64,000 bases of DNA from Planctomycetaceae bacterium (lineage in GTDB: Bacteria; Planctomycetota; Planctomycetia; Pirellulales; Pirellulaceae). Where the stretch lies: NCBI GenBank assembly GCA_024642205.1, contig JAHEBQ010000004.1, forward strand, positions 111,720-175,719, given 5' to 3'. The translations under genes were made by a program, and so were the position numbers. The notes below the pieces were generated by a model. The model saw only the letters and a list, made by a program, of their open reading frames with translations. It had not been told where the DNA came from and made no database searches. Positions 36,710 to 47,033 of this stretch are shown in pieces; the first letter of the stretch is position 1; each line of letters starts with the position of its first letter.

Positions 36710-38031
36710 TGAATCGAATCGTAAAAATGGCGATCAAGGACTTGCGGTTGTTGGCGCGAGACAGAATGGGCGCGTTTTTCATTCTCGGATTTCCGATTTT
36801 GATGGGTCTGTTTTTCGGTCTGGTTATGGGGGGATCGAATTCCGGCGAAGGACGCGCGAAGATGCAAGTCGCGATCGTCGACAACGACAACAGTGACATG
36901 TCGCGCAAGTTCATCGAGTCGCTCAAAGCAAACGAATCGATCGCGGTATCCATGGAGGAACTGGAGTCGGCCCGGGAAAGCGTTCGCAAGGGAAAACGTG
37001 TGGCGATGATGGTGTTGGACGAGGGATTCGGGGAGTCGGCAGGCGTTTTGTGGGGCCAGCCACCCACGATCAAACTGGGCGTCGATCCGTCCCGCAGTGC
37101 AGAGGCTGCCATGCTGCAGGGATTTATCATGGAATCGATTGGGCAACTGGTCGGTGAACGTTTCCAGGATCCTGATTTGATGCGGAACTTCATCGACAAA
37201 TCCCGTCAGGAGCTGGCCGACAATCAATCAATCAGTTCGACCAACCGGATGTTGATGCAGGCTTTCTTCGGGTCACTGGAGCAAATGACGGAGAATATTG
37301 GTGCACTTCAAACCCAGTCCGATGATTCGTCTCAGGCGCCCAATGCTGGAAAAGGAATACAGTTTGCCAACATTGAATCCCTCGATGTGTCGCGCGCGGT
37401 CGACCCCGATAGTACCGCCGGGCAGATCGCCAAACTCAATTCGAAGTGGGACATCAGTTTCCCCCAGGCGATGATTTGGGGTGTGCTGGGATGTGTCGCC
37501 GGATTTGCCATTTCGATCGCGAAAGAAAGAACGCAAGGTACGATGACGAGGCTTCGGGTCGCACCTGTTTCCAAATTCGAAATAATCGCAGGCAAGGCGC
37601 TCGCCTGTTTCATTACCGTCGTGCTGGTGATCGTCACGCTGACCGTTCTCGGGGTGCTGCTGGGTATGCAGCCCAAGAGCTACCCTTTGTTGGTCCTGGC
37701 GGCCATTTCCGTTTCGGTATGTTTTGTTGGGATCATGATGTTTTTGTCGGTCATCGGAACAACCGAACAGGCGGTCGGCGGTTCCGGTTGGGCGATCAAC
37801 ATGGTTATGGCGATGTTGGGTGGTGGCATGATCCCGGTCATGTTCATGCCTGCGTTCATGAAAAGCCTGAGTAACCTGAGTCCCGTGAAATGGGGGATTC
37901 TCTCGCTTGAAGGAGCAATCTGGCGAGAATTCAGTTTTGCCGAGATGGTCATGCCGTGTCTGATCCTGATTGGAGTGGGGATCATCGGAATGAGCATCGG
38001 CACGTTGATTTTCCGGCGGACAGATGCATAG
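36709..38031 (+). CDS. ABC-2 type permease
   Basis: A 440-residue membrane protein with one N-terminal hydrophobic segment (about residues 20-42, AFFILGFPILMGLFFGLVMG), a large extracytoplasmic domain to about 245, then five segments to the C-terminus, the YhgE/ABC2_membrane_3 layout. The stretch MTRLRVAPVSKFEIIAGKAL, preceding the second segment, is the coupling-helix motif of ABC-2 permeases. It pairs with the overlapping ATPase gene and would work as an exporter homodimer. Whether it exports a drug, lipid or polymer is not clear. The gene converges on folP with a palindromic repeat in between. Confidence 0.9.
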   Translation: MNRIVKMAIKDLRLLARDRMGAFFILGFPILMGLFFGLVMGGSNSGEGRAKMQVAIVDNDNSDMSRKFIESLKANESIAVSMEELESARESVRKGKRVAMMVLDEGFGESAGVLWGQPPTIKLGVDPSRSAEAAMLQGFIMESIGQLVGERFQDPDLMRNFIDKSRQELADNQSISSTNRMLMQAFFGSLEQMTENIGALQTQSDDSSQAPNAGKGIQFANIESLDVSRAVDPDSTAGQIAKLNSKWDISFPQAMIWGVLGCVAGFAISIAKERTQGTMTRLRVAPVSKFEIIAGKALACFITVVLVIVTLTVLGVLLGMQPKSYPLLVLAAISVSVCFVGIMMFLSVIGTTEQAVGGSGWAINMVMAMLGGGMIPVMFMPAFMKSLSNLSPVKWGILSLEGAIWREFSFAEMVMPCLILIGVGIIGMSIGTLIFRRTDA

Positions 38032-38042
38032 ACTAGTGGCCG

Positions 38043-38078
38043 TTCACTCCGTGAACGAGCGCTATTTCACGGAGTGAA
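38043..38078. repeat. Paired palindromes between convergent genes
   Basis: TTCACTCCGTGAA (38043-38055) and TTCACGGAGTGAA (38066-38078) are exact reverse complements separated by 10 nt, and each is itself a near palindrome (5-bp arms with a 3-nt centre). It sits between the convergent ABC permease and folP genes, so it may act as a bidirectional terminator or be a REP-like element. Confidence 0.85.
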
Positions 38079-38171
38079 ATACCACAATCTAGTTGGAGAC
38101 CTCGATCCGCTTAAGTCCTTCTTAAATACAGTTCTCGCTCGCTGTGTAAGGTTCTCACCTGGCAGCGTGGT

Positions 38172-39110
38172 TCACAGCCTCATCACTTGACCATCGATCC
38201 CACCTACGGCGGCCAACACCTGAAGTGCTTTTACTGTCTCGCCGACTTGATGGACGCGGACGATCTGGATTCCTTGTTGGGCCAACCTCAATGTGATCGC
38301 CAGTGTGGCCGCATCGCGATCGGCGTCTTTGTCTCCGAGGATCTTTCCGATGAAACCCTTGCGGGAGTGTCCAATCAGGATCGGACACTCCAGATCCAGG
38401 TACTGGTCACAATCGGCCAGCAACTGGATGTTGTGTTGATGTGATTTGCCGAACCCGATACCGGGGTCCAGGCAGATTTTTTCCAGTCGGATCCCCGCTT
38501 CAAGCAATCGCAGTTTTCGCTGGGCCAGATAGGTATGAATTTCCCGAACGACATTCTCGTAGTCCGGTCGATCCTGCATTGTTTGGGGCGTCCCTTGCAT
38601 GTGCATTGCACAAATGCCGGCACCCGATTTGAGGGCGACGCCCAGCATGCCGGGATCGCCCTGGAGTCCTGTAACGTCATTGATGATCTGGGCACCGGCA
38701 TCCAACGCCGCCTGTGCTACTATGGCTTTGGAGGTGTCGATTGACACCGGCGTGTTCGTTTGATTGACGATACCGGTGACTACCGGAACGATTCGCGAGA
38801 TTTCTTGGTCGGGCTCCACGGGCGTACTGTAGGGCCGGGTACTTTCTCCACCAACATCGAGGATTCCAGCTCCTTGTTCGGCGAGTCGAAGCGCATGTTC
38901 AATGGCGGCTCCGGCGTCCGCAAATTGACCGCCATCGGAAAAACTATCCGGCGTGACGTTGACGATTCCCATGATGGTTGGAAGGCGCGAGAAGACGATC
39001 GTCTGAGTGCGCAGCTCCCATCGCCCGGCAATTCGGCGGACGAGAGGATCCGGAATGCCGCCGGGGTTTGAGTTGGGAGCAGTGTTGGCGTCTGTGGAAG
39101 ACTTCCTCAT
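38172..39110 (-). CDS. folP: Dihydropteroate synthase
   Basis: A 312-residue enzyme that joins p-aminobenzoate to dihydropterin pyrophosphate in folate synthesis. Signatures are MGIVNVTPDSFSDGG near residue 47, LDVGGESTRP, INDVTGL, DPGIGFGKSHQHN and IGHSRKGFIG, covering all pterin- and pABA-site motifs. An N-terminal extension of about 40 residues precedes the TIM barrel. The ATG at 39110 starts immediately at the end of the upstream gene (stop at 39112), so the two are coupled; a TTG at 39128 would overlap it. No other folate gene is nearby. Confidence 0.94.
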   Translation of the reverse strand: MRKSSTDANTAPNSNPGGIPDPLVRRIAGRWELRTQTIVFSRLPTIMGIVNVTPDSFSDGGQFADAGAAIEHALRLAEQGAGILDVGGESTRPYSTPVEPDQEISRIVPVVTGIVNQTNTPVSIDTSKAIVAQAALDAGAQIINDVTGLQGDPGMLGVALKSGAGICAMHMQGTPQTMQDRPDYENVVREIHTYLAQRKLRLLEAGIRLEKICLDPGIGFGKSHQHNIQLLADCDQYLDLECPILIGHSRKGFIGKILGDKDADRDAATLAITLRLAQQGIQIVRVHQVGETVKALQVLAAVGGIDGQVMRL

Positions 39111-39111
39111 G

Positions 39112-41151
39112 TCAATCGTCCAGTTCAATCCGCTTGAAGAGTGGCAGGTGACGATAGTAGACCTCGAGGGTGCAAACGGCCAGTGAAGTCACATAGATTC
39201 GACCACCTTGATCTCCCCAGTCGAATTTTTTTGGATCCCAACTGCCGGCATTGGTGCCCTTTGTCACCTGAGTTGAAATCAGCAACTCACGCATCTTGTC
39301 ATTCCAGGTTTCCCATGGCTGGCCTCCGTAGTGGTGCATGACCTGTGTGCCATAATACCAGTAATACAGGTTCGGATTTTTTGGGTTGGGAAGATGGTCG
39401 TCGATCAGCCATTTGACGGCGGTCGAAAGTCGAGGGTCGTCTTTTTTCCAGCCCAGGTACATGCGGCACAAAATCGCTTCGGCGGTCATCGCCGGAGTCG
39501 AAGGTTTACCCGGTTGATAACAATAAGCTGAACCTTCCGGGAGGCTCTTGCCGCGGCGCCGGCTGAAGCTGGCTGGGGCGACGACATCGTCGAGGAAATA
39601 ATCGGCCAGCTGAAGGGTCGAGTCATCGACAACGAGGTGGATATCCGGTGCGCCGGCACTTTGGAGTGCCATCATTTGCCACCCAAACACGCTTGTGTCG
39701 CCGGCTTGACCGGGTGAATATCTCCAGCCACCCTTGCCGTGCTGGGCCCGTTCAATGAACTTGATTGCTTGTTGGGCCGGGACACGAAATGTCTGATCAC
39801 CGGTCATCGCCAGGGCTTCGCAGAGGACGATCGCGCCCTGCCCGTGGGCGTACATCCCGGCTTGCCCTTTGAATCCGGCTCGCAGGTCCCCGTTGGGTAT
39901 TTGGTTTTTGATGATCCACGCCAGTCCAGCCGCGACGTTTTGTTTGTACGCGCCGAATTCATGAGTCTGCCCAGCCCCAAGCATCGGCAAGAGTGCCAAC
40001 GATGTGCCCATGATATCACTCTTGTTTTGCGGATGGATGTGATTGTTGTAGCTTTTGAGACTCCAGCCGCCGTCCTGGTTTTGAACCGAGGCGAGCCAGC
40101 GAAGCCCTCGGGCAACGGCAGCTTCGGTAATCGTCGTGCCGCCTTCCTTACGGACAATTTCGGCGCGTACTCGTGGGTCCCGGGCTGCAAATGACATGAG
40201 TTTGTCGGGACGAGTCGTAATGTTCTGTTTAATTTGGTCGAGATCCCGCAGGGGAACGACCGGTCGGGGGTCAGTTTGAAGCTTCTGGGCGTCTTGATTG
40301 GCCTTTTGCAAAACGTCCCGAAGTTCCTGGTCACCAATCTCCAGGTCGCCCGCGATCTTCAAATCGTCCTGAAGTTCGTCGAGTGGGTTCTCGAAACGAA
40401 CGTCTCCCCCCTCTTCGCGTGCAGGGTCAAGGAAGGTGGACAGCGTAATCGTGGAGGGCAAATAAGATCTGTCTCCCAACACGATCAAGGCCAGTATCAA
40501 AATCGCAATCACATGCAAGAGCAGGCTAACGATCCAGGCCGGAGTCAATTTGATCCCGTTTCGGACAATCCGAGCGACCATCGAAGCCTGACTGAGTTCT
40601 TCCAATTCGCGGTGACGCGGATCGGGAGGAACGTCGTCCGGGGAACCGAGGAGGTTCAACCCAGGCGACCGAGCCGGAACACGCATTCTCGCTGGGGAGG
40701 GAGATGGCAGGGGCAGCAAGTTTTTTCCTGCGAGTTGTGGAGTGGCCTGTTGTTCAAGTTCAACAGCGGCGCGGTATTGTTCTTCGGTGAGGGAGATACT
40801 GGATTGGCAGCGCCAACAATCTGCCAGTCGTAACCAGGTCCGGATCGTCATCGGCGCAGCACAATCCGGGCACGCGCACAACAATGATGTGCCACTTAAC
40901 CAAATATCACCCTCGCGACATTGAATTCGGTGAACCGAGGTCTGGCTGATGTCCGTGACCAAGGGGTCGAGGGAAGTCGACGCGGTCACGTCCGGATCGG
41001 TCGACTGCCGCGAGTTACCAGCGAGACTGATTTGCGGCAGCGGTTGGATCGGGTGTTCGGGGAACGCAGAAGCGGGCAGGCGCTCCAACTGATCGATCCG
41101 GAAGAGGATGTTTCCATCGAGGCTTCCGAGGTTCGAATTGAACTTGGCCAT
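39112..41151 (-). CDS. Membrane-anchored squalene-cyclase/prenyltransferase-like repeat protein
   Basis: About 679 residues. The N-terminal 120 residues hold a Cys-rich segment (CACPDCAAPM, then CWRCQSSI) resembling a zinc ribbon; a single membrane segment follows at about 215-236 (WIVSLLLHVIAILILALIVLG). The rest, from about 330, is an alpha/alpha-barrel of the prenyltransferase/squalene-oxidase repeat type, with GLRWLASVQNQDGGWSL, GLAWIIKNQIPNGDLRAGF and RAQHGKGGWRYSP. The catalytic DxDD motif of hopene cyclases is not seen, so a binding rather than cyclase role is more likely. ATG at 41151 has a GGA 6 nt upstream; another ATG lies at 41187. It is coupled to folP downstream and divergent from gyrA. 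Confidence 0.82.
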   Translation of the reverse strand: MAKFNSNLGSLDGNILFRIDQLERLPASAFPEHPIQPLPQISLAGNSRQSTDPDVTASTSLDPLVTDISQTSVHRIQCREGDIWLSGTSLLCACPDCAAPMTIRTWLRLADCWRCQSSISLTEEQYRAAVELEQQATPQLAGKNLLPLPSPSPARMRVPARSPGLNLLGSPDDVPPDPRHRELEELSQASMVARIVRNGIKLTPAWIVSLLLHVIAILILALIVLGDRSYLPSTITLSTFLDPAREEGGDVRFENPLDELQDDLKIAGDLEIGDQELRDVLQKANQDAQKLQTDPRPVVPLRDLDQIKQNITTRPDKLMSFAARDPRVRAEIVRKEGGTTITEAAVARGLRWLASVQNQDGGWSLKSYNNHIHPQNKSDIMGTSLALLPMLGAGQTHEFGAYKQNVAAGLAWIIKNQIPNGDLRAGFKGQAGMYAHGQGAIVLCEALAMTGDQTFRVPAQQAIKFIERAQHGKGGWRYSPGQAGDTSVFGWQMMALQSAGAPDIHLVVDDSTLQLADYFLDDVVAPASFSRRRGKSLPEGSAYCYQPGKPSTPAMTAEAILCRMYLGWKKDDPRLSTAVKWLIDDHLPNPKNPNLYYWYYGTQVMHHYGGQPWETWNDKMRELLISTQVTKGTNAGSWDPKKFDWGDQGGRIYVTSLAVCTLEVYYRHLPLFKRIELDD

Positions 41152-41580
41152 CGCATATCCAGGGTGATCAAAACTGTTGCCAGTCATTGTTGGCGGTGTG
41201 CCGTGTCAGGGTCAAGGTTTGGCATTCGAAGCGTGAAAAATCGAATCTCCGAAAGGGGTCTGAAAGCACCGTTTTTGCGGACTTTTTTCGAGCCAAATCG
41301 CACCAGGAAGCGTTGTGAAATCGGGGCAGTTTTGCTACAATTTTGGCAGCGAAAACGCTTGTCGTGGATTTAATGGAAACAGCTGTTTTTCAAGGTTTTT
41401 TTCCTTTTTTTTGCTGATCCAGTACCGTGGTTTTTTGACCCTGAATTCTGAGATTTCCGGGTTTCCGAAACCAAGTGCCTGATGTGCTCGAAGCGTCCGG
41501 GAATTGCGTTTCGAATGCGCTTGTGTTGTTTCAGGAAAATGACCATCTACGTGTAAGAATTAAGTTGAAAGGCGGAGAAA
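41152..41580. other. gyrA leader region
   Basis: Holds the promoter candidate at 41313-41341, then a T-rich stretch near 41395-41412. No gene is supported. Confidence 0.5.
41313..41341 (+). promoter_or_regulatory. Promoter of gyrA
   Basis: TTGTGA (41313-41318) and TACAAT (41336-41341) are separated by exactly 17 nt, and TGC just before the -10 adds an extended element. Transcription would start near 41348, giving a leader of about 230 nt. The long leader leaves room for supercoiling- or translation-linked control, which is not evident by eye. Confidence 0.5.
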
Positions 41581-44394
41581 TTGTCGACCGACTCGCAAGA
41601 ACCAGACGAAGACGGTGATGGCACCGGATTGAACGTGAACGAGAAGTACCTCGAAATGCCGATCGAGGATGAGCTGAAAAACAGCTATCTGACGTACGCG
41701 ATGAGCGTGATTGTTTCTCGAGCGTTACCCGATGTTCGGGACGGATTGAAGCCGTCGCAGCGACGGATCCTGGTGGCGATGAATGATTTGAACCTGACGC
41801 CAGGTTCGTCTCGTGTCAAATGCGCAAAAATCTCTGGCGACACCAGCGGAAATTACCATCCGCACGGTGAATCCATCGTTTATCCAACCCTGGTCCGAAT
41901 GGCTCAGGAATGGAATATGCGACATGTCCTGGTCGACAAACAGGGTAACTTCGGTTCGATCGCCGGACTTCCACCGGCGGCAATGCGATATACGGAAGCC
42001 CGGATGTCTCCTGTCGCCGCGTTGATGCTGGAGGACCTGAAGCTCGATACCGTTGACTTTACGCCGACCTACGACGAGCGGCGAATGGAGCCCTCGGTCT
42101 TGCCAAGCAAGTTTCCGAACCTGTTGGTCAATGGTTCCAGCGGAATTGCCGTGAGCATGGCAACCTCGATTCCTCCCCACAACCTGGGTGAGGTCTGTGA
42201 TGCTCTGGATATCGTGATTGAAAATCCGGATTGCTCGATCAGTGAGATCATGGAAGTCTTGCCTGGGCCTGATTTTCCGACGGGTGGCATCGTCTGTGGA
42301 ATTTCGGGAGTGATCAAGGCCTATCGTTCGGGGCGCAGCACGATTGTGGTCCGGTCCAAATGCGAGATTGTTCCGGTCGGGAAAAAGAAAAACCGGTTCA
42401 AGATCGTGGTCTCGGAGTTGCCGTTTCAGCAAACTCGTGACGGTGTCGTTGAGAAAATTGCCTCGTTGGTCAAGACGGACAAGGTCAAGGGTATTTCAGG
42501 GATCAAAGACCTGAGCGACTTGAAAGAGCCGGTCAAGTTGGAGATTGAAGTCAAGGCGGACGCCGACGCGGATGTCGTGTTGAATCAGCTCTTTCAGTTT
42601 TCGCCGCTCCAAACGTCGTTCTCAATGAATTTCATGGCGCTGGTTGACGGCAAGCCGCGCGAGTTGTCCATCAAGGACTTTTTGACCGAGTTTCTGCGTC
42701 ATCGCGTTCAGGTCATCCGACGCCGAACTCAATTCCTGCTCAGTCGTGCCCGGCGGCAGAAGCACACAGTGGAGGGCTTGTTGCTCGCGCTGGCTGATAT
42801 CGACCAGATCATCAAGATTATTCGCAATTCGAAAACGCAGGCCGAAGCCAAATCCGGTTTGATGGGGATCGAATGCCCGGCTTCGATGATGCAACGCGCA
42901 CTGGGCGAAGACGGGTTCAAGGTGTTCCAGGATGAGCGTGGTGAATCGGATGTTTATTACCTGACTGGTATTCAGGCGGACGCGATTCTCAAGATGACGC
43001 TCGGTCAATTGGTCAACCTCGAACAGGAAAAGCTGGGCGGACAACACGCCAAACTACTCGAAGAGATCAAGGAATATTTGCGAATTCTTTCCGATGAAGC
43101 CAATGTCAAACAGATCATCCGGGAAGATCTGGCCGAGATCAAACGAAAGTATGCGGATGACCGGCGGACGGTTCTGTCTCATGAAGAAGTCCGAAGTATC
43201 GATCTTGAGGACTTGATCGAAGAAGAAAACATGGTCGTTTCCATTAGCCATCGTGGATATATCAAACGGACACCGGTGAGCACTTATCGGGCTCAGCGCC
43301 GTGGCGGTAAGGGGATCAAAGGTGCCAAGAGCGAAGATGAAGATCCGATCGAACACGTCTTCGCAGCAAGCACACATGATTACTTGCTGTTCTTTACCAC
43401 CAAGGGCATTGTTCATTGGCGAAAAGTTCATCAATTACCCCAGCTCAGCCGGGAAAGTCGCGGTCGTGCAATCGTCAATATCGTGCCGCTGGATAGTGGA
43501 GAAGCCATCGCGGCCTGCCGCGCGATCCGGGATTTCCATGCGTCGGATCACTTCCTGGTCATGGCGACGAAAAACGGCCTGGTCAAAAAGACTCCCCTGT
43601 CGGCCTATGGGCGCCCGCGAAATGGCGGGATCATTGCTATCAAACTTCGAGAAGACGATGAGATCATCGATGTGCTGGTGACCAAGACAGGCGACGAACT
43701 CGTATTGTCCACCGAATCCGGAATGGCCATCCGGTTCCGCGAGTCCGATGCCCGACCGATGGGCCGTAATACCAGCGGCGTCAAAGGAATCACGCTTGCC
43801 GCTGGTGACCGGGTTGTCGGAATGGTGGTCGCTAACCCACAGGCGACCCTCCTGACTGCGTGCGAGAAAGGGTATGGAAAGCGGACAAACTTTGGCGCCA
43901 ACTCGGATGAAGGTGATGATGCCGACGATTCCGATTCGGGCAGCAGTGGAAGTCGTTACCGAACCCAGAATCGCGGTGGAAAGGGACTTCGCGATATCAA
44001 AACCACCGACCGTAACGGAAAAGTGATCGGTATCAAGTCGGTCCACGATGACGATGAACTGTTGCTGATGACGTCGCGTGGCAAGATTCAACGCATCAAG
44101 TGTGCGGACGTCAGTACGATCGGACGTAACACACAAGGTGTCCGCATTATGGGCCTTGACGATGAGGATTCTCTGGCGGTAATCGCTCTGGTTCCTAGAG
44201 ATGAATTGGGCGATGATGTCGAAGAAGAATCTGGAGCCCATGATTTGGAAAAGTCGATGTCAACCGATCCTGTGCCGGTCGACGAATCGCAACCTGAATC
44301 CTTTACCGAGGATTCGACCGAGGATTCGACCGAGGATTCGACCGAGGATTCGACCGATGAAGAAACCGAAGAACCGGGAGAAGCGGAAGAATAA
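41581..44394 (+). CDS. gyrA: DNA gyrase subunit A
   Basis: A 937-residue type II topoisomerase subunit that cuts and rejoins DNA with GyrB. The catalytic Tyr is Tyr137 in [10 protein letters not shown]. The quinolone region reads [18 protein letters not shown]: Ser98 matches E. coli Ser83, while Pro102 replaces Asp87. The C-terminal wrapping domain has the GyrA box QRRGGKG, supporting gyrase over topoisomerase IV, and ends with an acidic tail holding four TEDS repeats before [12 protein letters not shown]. The start is TTG at 41581 with GGAG 3-4 nt upstream; the reading frame gives [14 protein letters not shown], an acidic N-tail. No gyrB is in the window. Confidence 0.95.
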   Translation: MSTDSQEPDEDGDGTGLNVNEKYLEMPIEDELKNSYLTYAMSVIVSRALPDVRDGLKPSQRRILVAMNDLNLTPGSSRVKCAKISGDTSGNYHPHGESIVYPTLVRMAQEWNMRHVLVDKQGNFGSIAGLPPAAMRYTEARMSPVAALMLEDLKLDTVDFTPTYDERRMEPSVLPSKFPNLLVNGSSGIAVSMATSIPPHNLGEVCDALDIVIENPDCSISEIMEVLPGPDFPTGGIVCGISGVIKAYRSGRSTIVVRSKCEIVPVGKKKNRFKIVVSELPFQQTRDGVVEKIASLVKTDKVKGISGIKDLSDLKEPVKLEIEVKADADADVVLNQLFQFSPLQTSFSMNFMALVDGKPRELSIKDFLTEFLRHRVQVIRRRTQFLLSRARRQKHTVEGLLLALADIDQIIKIIRNSKTQAEAKSGLMGIECPASMMQRALGEDGFKVFQDERGESDVYYLTGIQADAILKMTLGQLVNLEQEKLGGQHAKLLEEIKEYLRILSDEANVKQIIREDLAEIKRKYADDRRTVLSHEEVRSIDLEDLIEEENMVVSISHRGYIKRTPVSTYRAQRRGGKGIKGAKSEDEDPIEHVFAASTHDYLLFFTTKGIVHWRKVHQLPQLSRESRGRAIVNIVPLDSGEAIAACRAIRDFHASDHFLVMATKNGLVKKTPLSAYGRPRNGGIIAIKLREDDEIIDVLVTKTGDELVLSTESGMAIRFRESDARPMGRNTSGVKGITLAAGDRVVGMVVANPQATLLTACEKGYGKRTNFGANSDEGDDADDSDSGSSGSRYRTQNRGGKGLRDIKTTDRNGKVIGIKSVHDDDELLLMTSRGKIQRIKCADVSTIGRNTQGVRIMGLDDEDSLAVIALVPRDELGDDVEEESGAHDLEKSMSTDPVPVDESQPESFTEDSTEDSTEDSTEDSTDEETEEPGEAEE
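44306..44356 (+). repeat. 12-bp tandem repeat in the gyrA tail
   Basis: Four near-identical units of GAGGATTCGACC inside the gyrA reading frame, giving the repeated residues EDST. They keep frame and charge, so they may extend the disordered acidic tail. Confidence 0.8.
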
Positions 44395-44567
44395 TTGCGA
44401 TCGGTGTCGTGCTCAAGTTCATCTGGTTTTAGATACGAAAAAGTCAGATGTCGGACAGGAATCTCCAACAACATTTTGACGTTTTAACTTGCGATCGCTT
44501 TCCGATATTGACCGCGATCCTGGTTTCCCGGCAGACAGCATTTGAACTCATTTTAGAACGGTGAAAC

Positions 44568-45899
44568 ATGGACATTGTGATGATTGGTACTGGTTACGTG
44601 GGCCTGGTTTCAGGTACCTGTTTTGCCGAAAGCGGAAACAATGTGACTTGTGTTGATATTGATCAGGGCAAAATCGACCGCTTGAACAAAGGGGTCATTC
44701 CGATTTACGAGCCGGGTTTGACCGAACTTGTCTTGCGGAACCACAAGGCGGGGCGACTGCGGTTTACCACGGACACCGCCAAGGCGGTCAACAAAGCGAA
44801 AGTCGTTTACCTGGCAGTCGGGACACCACAAGGTGACGATGGTTCGGCCAACCTCTCGGCCTTGTGGAGTGTCGTGGCGGCGATCGCACCCCATATTGGT
44901 GATGATACGATTGTCGTGACCAAAAGTACGGTTCCTGTTGGCACGAACAAAGGAATCTATGATCGCTTGTATGAAATCAACAAAAAGTACTATCGGGTTG
45001 CCAGCAACCCGGAGTTCCTCAAAGAAGGGGCCGCGATCCACGATTTCATGTATCCCGATCGAGTCGTCGTCGGCGTACGCGAAGAAGAAACGAAACAGAT
45101 TCTCAACGAGCTTTATTCGCCGTTTCTTCGGACCGACAAGCCCTTCCTGTCGATGTCGCCGGAAAGCGCGGAACTGACCAAATACGTCGCCAATGCATTG
45201 CTCGCGACCAAGATCAGCTTCATCAATGAGATGGCAAATCTCTGCGAAAAACTGGGCGGTGATATCAATGACGTTCGGCGTGGCATTGGCCATGACCAAC
45301 GCATTGGATTTTCGTTCCTGTTTCCCGGTGTCGGTTACGGGGGAAGTTGCTTCCCCAAGGATGTCCGGGCCCTGGCTTCCATGGCCAAGGACAACGACCT
45401 GCTTCCCACGATTTTGACCGCCGTGGATGAAGTCAATGATCGTCAAAAGCATGTGTTGACGCAGAAAATTGACCAACATTTTGGGGGAAGTCTGTCCGGT
45501 CTGCGTTTCGCCGTCTGGGGCTTGGCGTTCAAACCAAAAACCGACGATATCCGCGAAGCACCCGCGCTCGTCCTGATCGAACAACTGCTGCAACGGGGGG
45601 CAAGTATTTGCGTGTTTGACCCCGAAGCAACCGACAACGTGCGTGAAGAGTTGGGTGACGCGGTTGACTATGCGGAGCATTCAATCGAGGCGTTGAAGGA
45701 CGTCGATGCGCTTGCAATCAATACCGAGTGGGATGTGTTTCGGCATCCTGACTTCGAAGAAATCAAAGCGACGATGAAGTCACCAGTCATATTTGACGGT
45801 CGTAATCTCTACAATCCAGCTCAGATGGCGGAGCTTGGAATTACATATTATTCGATCGGTCGACCTCCGGTAAACGAACCAAACCTGGTCGAAGCGTAG
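44568..45899 (+). CDS. ugd: UDP-glucose 6-dehydrogenase
   Basis: A 443-residue NAD-dependent enzyme oxidising UDP-glucose to UDP-glucuronate for polysaccharide synthesis. The N-terminal Rossmann motif is [17 protein letters not shown]; the nucleophile Cys261 is in [11 protein letters not shown]; and substrate-binding [17 protein letters not shown] and [15 protein letters not shown] are intact. The C-terminal UDP-binding domain ends near 430. The ATG at 44568 was used. The neighbour on the other side (cutA) is convergent, so ugd is likely a single gene with its own promoter between 44395 and 44567. Confidence 0.95.
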   Translation: MDIVMIGTGYVGLVSGTCFAESGNNVTCVDIDQGKIDRLNKGVIPIYEPGLTELVLRNHKAGRLRFTTDTAKAVNKAKVVYLAVGTPQGDDGSANLSALWSVVAAIAPHIGDDTIVVTKSTVPVGTNKGIYDRLYEINKKYYRVASNPEFLKEGAAIHDFMYPDRVVVGVREEETKQILNELYSPFLRTDKPFLSMSPESAELTKYVANALLATKISFINEMANLCEKLGGDINDVRRGIGHDQRIGFSFLFPGVGYGGSCFPKDVRALASMAKDNDLLPTILTAVDEVNDRQKHVLTQKIDQHFGGSLSGLRFAVWGLAFKPKTDDIREAPALVLIEQLLQRGASICVFDPEATDNVREELGDAVDYAEHSIEALKDVDALAINTEWDVFRHPDFEEIKATMKSPVIFDGRNLYNPAQMAELGITYYSIGRPPVNEPNLVEA

Positions 45900-45939
45900 C
45901 CTGCTCCTCGGTTCAATCTCCGTTGGCCCCGCTGGTTGT

Positions 45940-45968
45940 CGAGCCGTTTGTTTTCAGCGAACGGCTCG
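45940..45968. terminator. Hairpin between convergent ugd and cutA
   Basis: A 9-bp stem CGAGCCGTT/AACGGCTCG with an 11-nt loop lies 40 nt after the ugd stop and 10 nt before the cutA stop. It has no T tract on either side, so it may be a bidirectional stem-loop acting with Rho or protecting 3' ends. Confidence 0.45.
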
Positions 45969-45977
45969 TCCACGACC

Positions 45978-46301
45978 TCAACCGTTGGCAACCGACTCCT
46001 GCACCCAGGTTTCGTACCCCTTGCTGGAGTTGCAAATCTCAACTGCCACGATTTGGGGTACGTCGTAGTGGTGAAGTTTCGAAATCGCGATTTCAACATC
46101 AGAAAATCGACGTTGAATGGTCTTGATCGAACAGACCCATTCCAGAGTCGATTCAGTCTTTTCGTGCCATCGGTACCAGCTGGAAATCGGACCACTGATC
46201 TGGCAACAGGCCGCAAGGTTTCGTTCCACCAGATGCGCGGCGATACATTCCAGCTCTTCGCGGTTGTCACTCGTCGTAGTAATCAGGATCAGATTATCCA
46301 T
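45978..46301 (-). CDS. cutA: CutA1-like divalent-ion tolerance protein
   Basis: A 107-residue small trimeric protein of the CutA family, with LILITTTSDNREELECIA, ERNLAACCQISGPISSWYRW and KTIQRRFSDVE, then HHYDVPQIVAVE, all close to family signatures. CutA1 is linked to copper tolerance in E. coli, though its exact biochemical role is unsettled. The ATG is at 46301. The upstream neighbour on the same strand ends 65 bp away. Confidence 0.93.
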   Translation of the reverse strand: MDNLILITTTSDNREELECIAAHLVERNLAACCQISGPISSWYRWHEKTESTLEWVCSIKTIQRRFSDVEIAISKLHHYDVPQIVAVEICNSSKGYETWVQESVANG

Positions 46302-46366
46302 CGGTTGCCCCGGATGCGCAGCGCGATTGTTTTCACTTGCCTTGTCATCGACATGGCGATCATTAT

Positions 46367-46876
46367 CTAACGCGCTGCCTGCTTAAAACAATGCTCGAAC
46401 AGAGTCTTCCATTCCGAAACCGCGATTGACTGGAGAGCATTCGTGGTTTGATCGCCGGTTTCCTTTGCCGCTTCGCATTGGTCCACGAAATCGCAGGGAT
46501 TCCAGATTCTCTGACCCGGCATTGATTCGAACACCGGATGGTCTCCGACTTTTCGATACCAGAACTTGCTATTCCAGAAATCGCCTTCCAAACGATGCAT
46601 GATGGCGTGCCAGAAACTGCCTTCGCGGGAGACGATTCCCTGGCTGATCTCGTGGGATCGGTCGAGAAAATTGAGATGCAACCAGAGCCCGGCAAGGCAA
46701 CACTGGGCCAATTCCCGATCAACAACTCCACCGGGAAAAAGGTCTTCCACTTCCAATTCACGAAGGGTTGGTTCCAACCTGCGATCAGGTTCGCATACGG
46801 TGTATTGCAAAAACGTCGTTGGCGTGATCAAGCCGGCGACAGCGTCAGGCAGGTCGAAAGAAAACAAGGTACTCAA
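46367..46876 (-). CDS. Conserved protein of unknown function
   Basis: A 169-residue cytoplasmic-type protein with no signal or membrane segment. The central part EGSFWHAIMHRLEGDFWNSKFWYRKVGDHPVFE is rich in Trp, His and Tyr and looks like a conserved core; I have seen similar GxFWHAIMHRxEGD sequences in several phyla but know no function. The start is TTG at 46876 with GAGG 5 nt upstream, a good site. The gene sits before cutA on the same strand and is divergent from the LptD-like gene. Confidence 0.7.
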   Translation of the reverse strand: MSTLFSFDLPDAVAGLITPTTFLQYTVCEPDRRLEPTLRELEVEDLFPGGVVDRELAQCCLAGLWLHLNFLDRSHEISQGIVSREGSFWHAIMHRLEGDFWNSKFWYRKVGDHPVFESMPGQRIWNPCDFVDQCEAAKETGDQTTNALQSIAVSEWKTLFEHCFKQAAR

Positions 46877-47033
46877 GGGTGCCTCATGAATTCAGGATCA
46901 CCAACAAACACACAAACTGCTATCAGTCTAAGTGACAGCACTCGGGTTCGTCGAGGCGAATACACGGTATCGCGCGAGCAATTGAGTCGGGCGGGGAGAG
47001 GACAAAACTGGCTGTTTTGCCGCCCTTTCTGGC

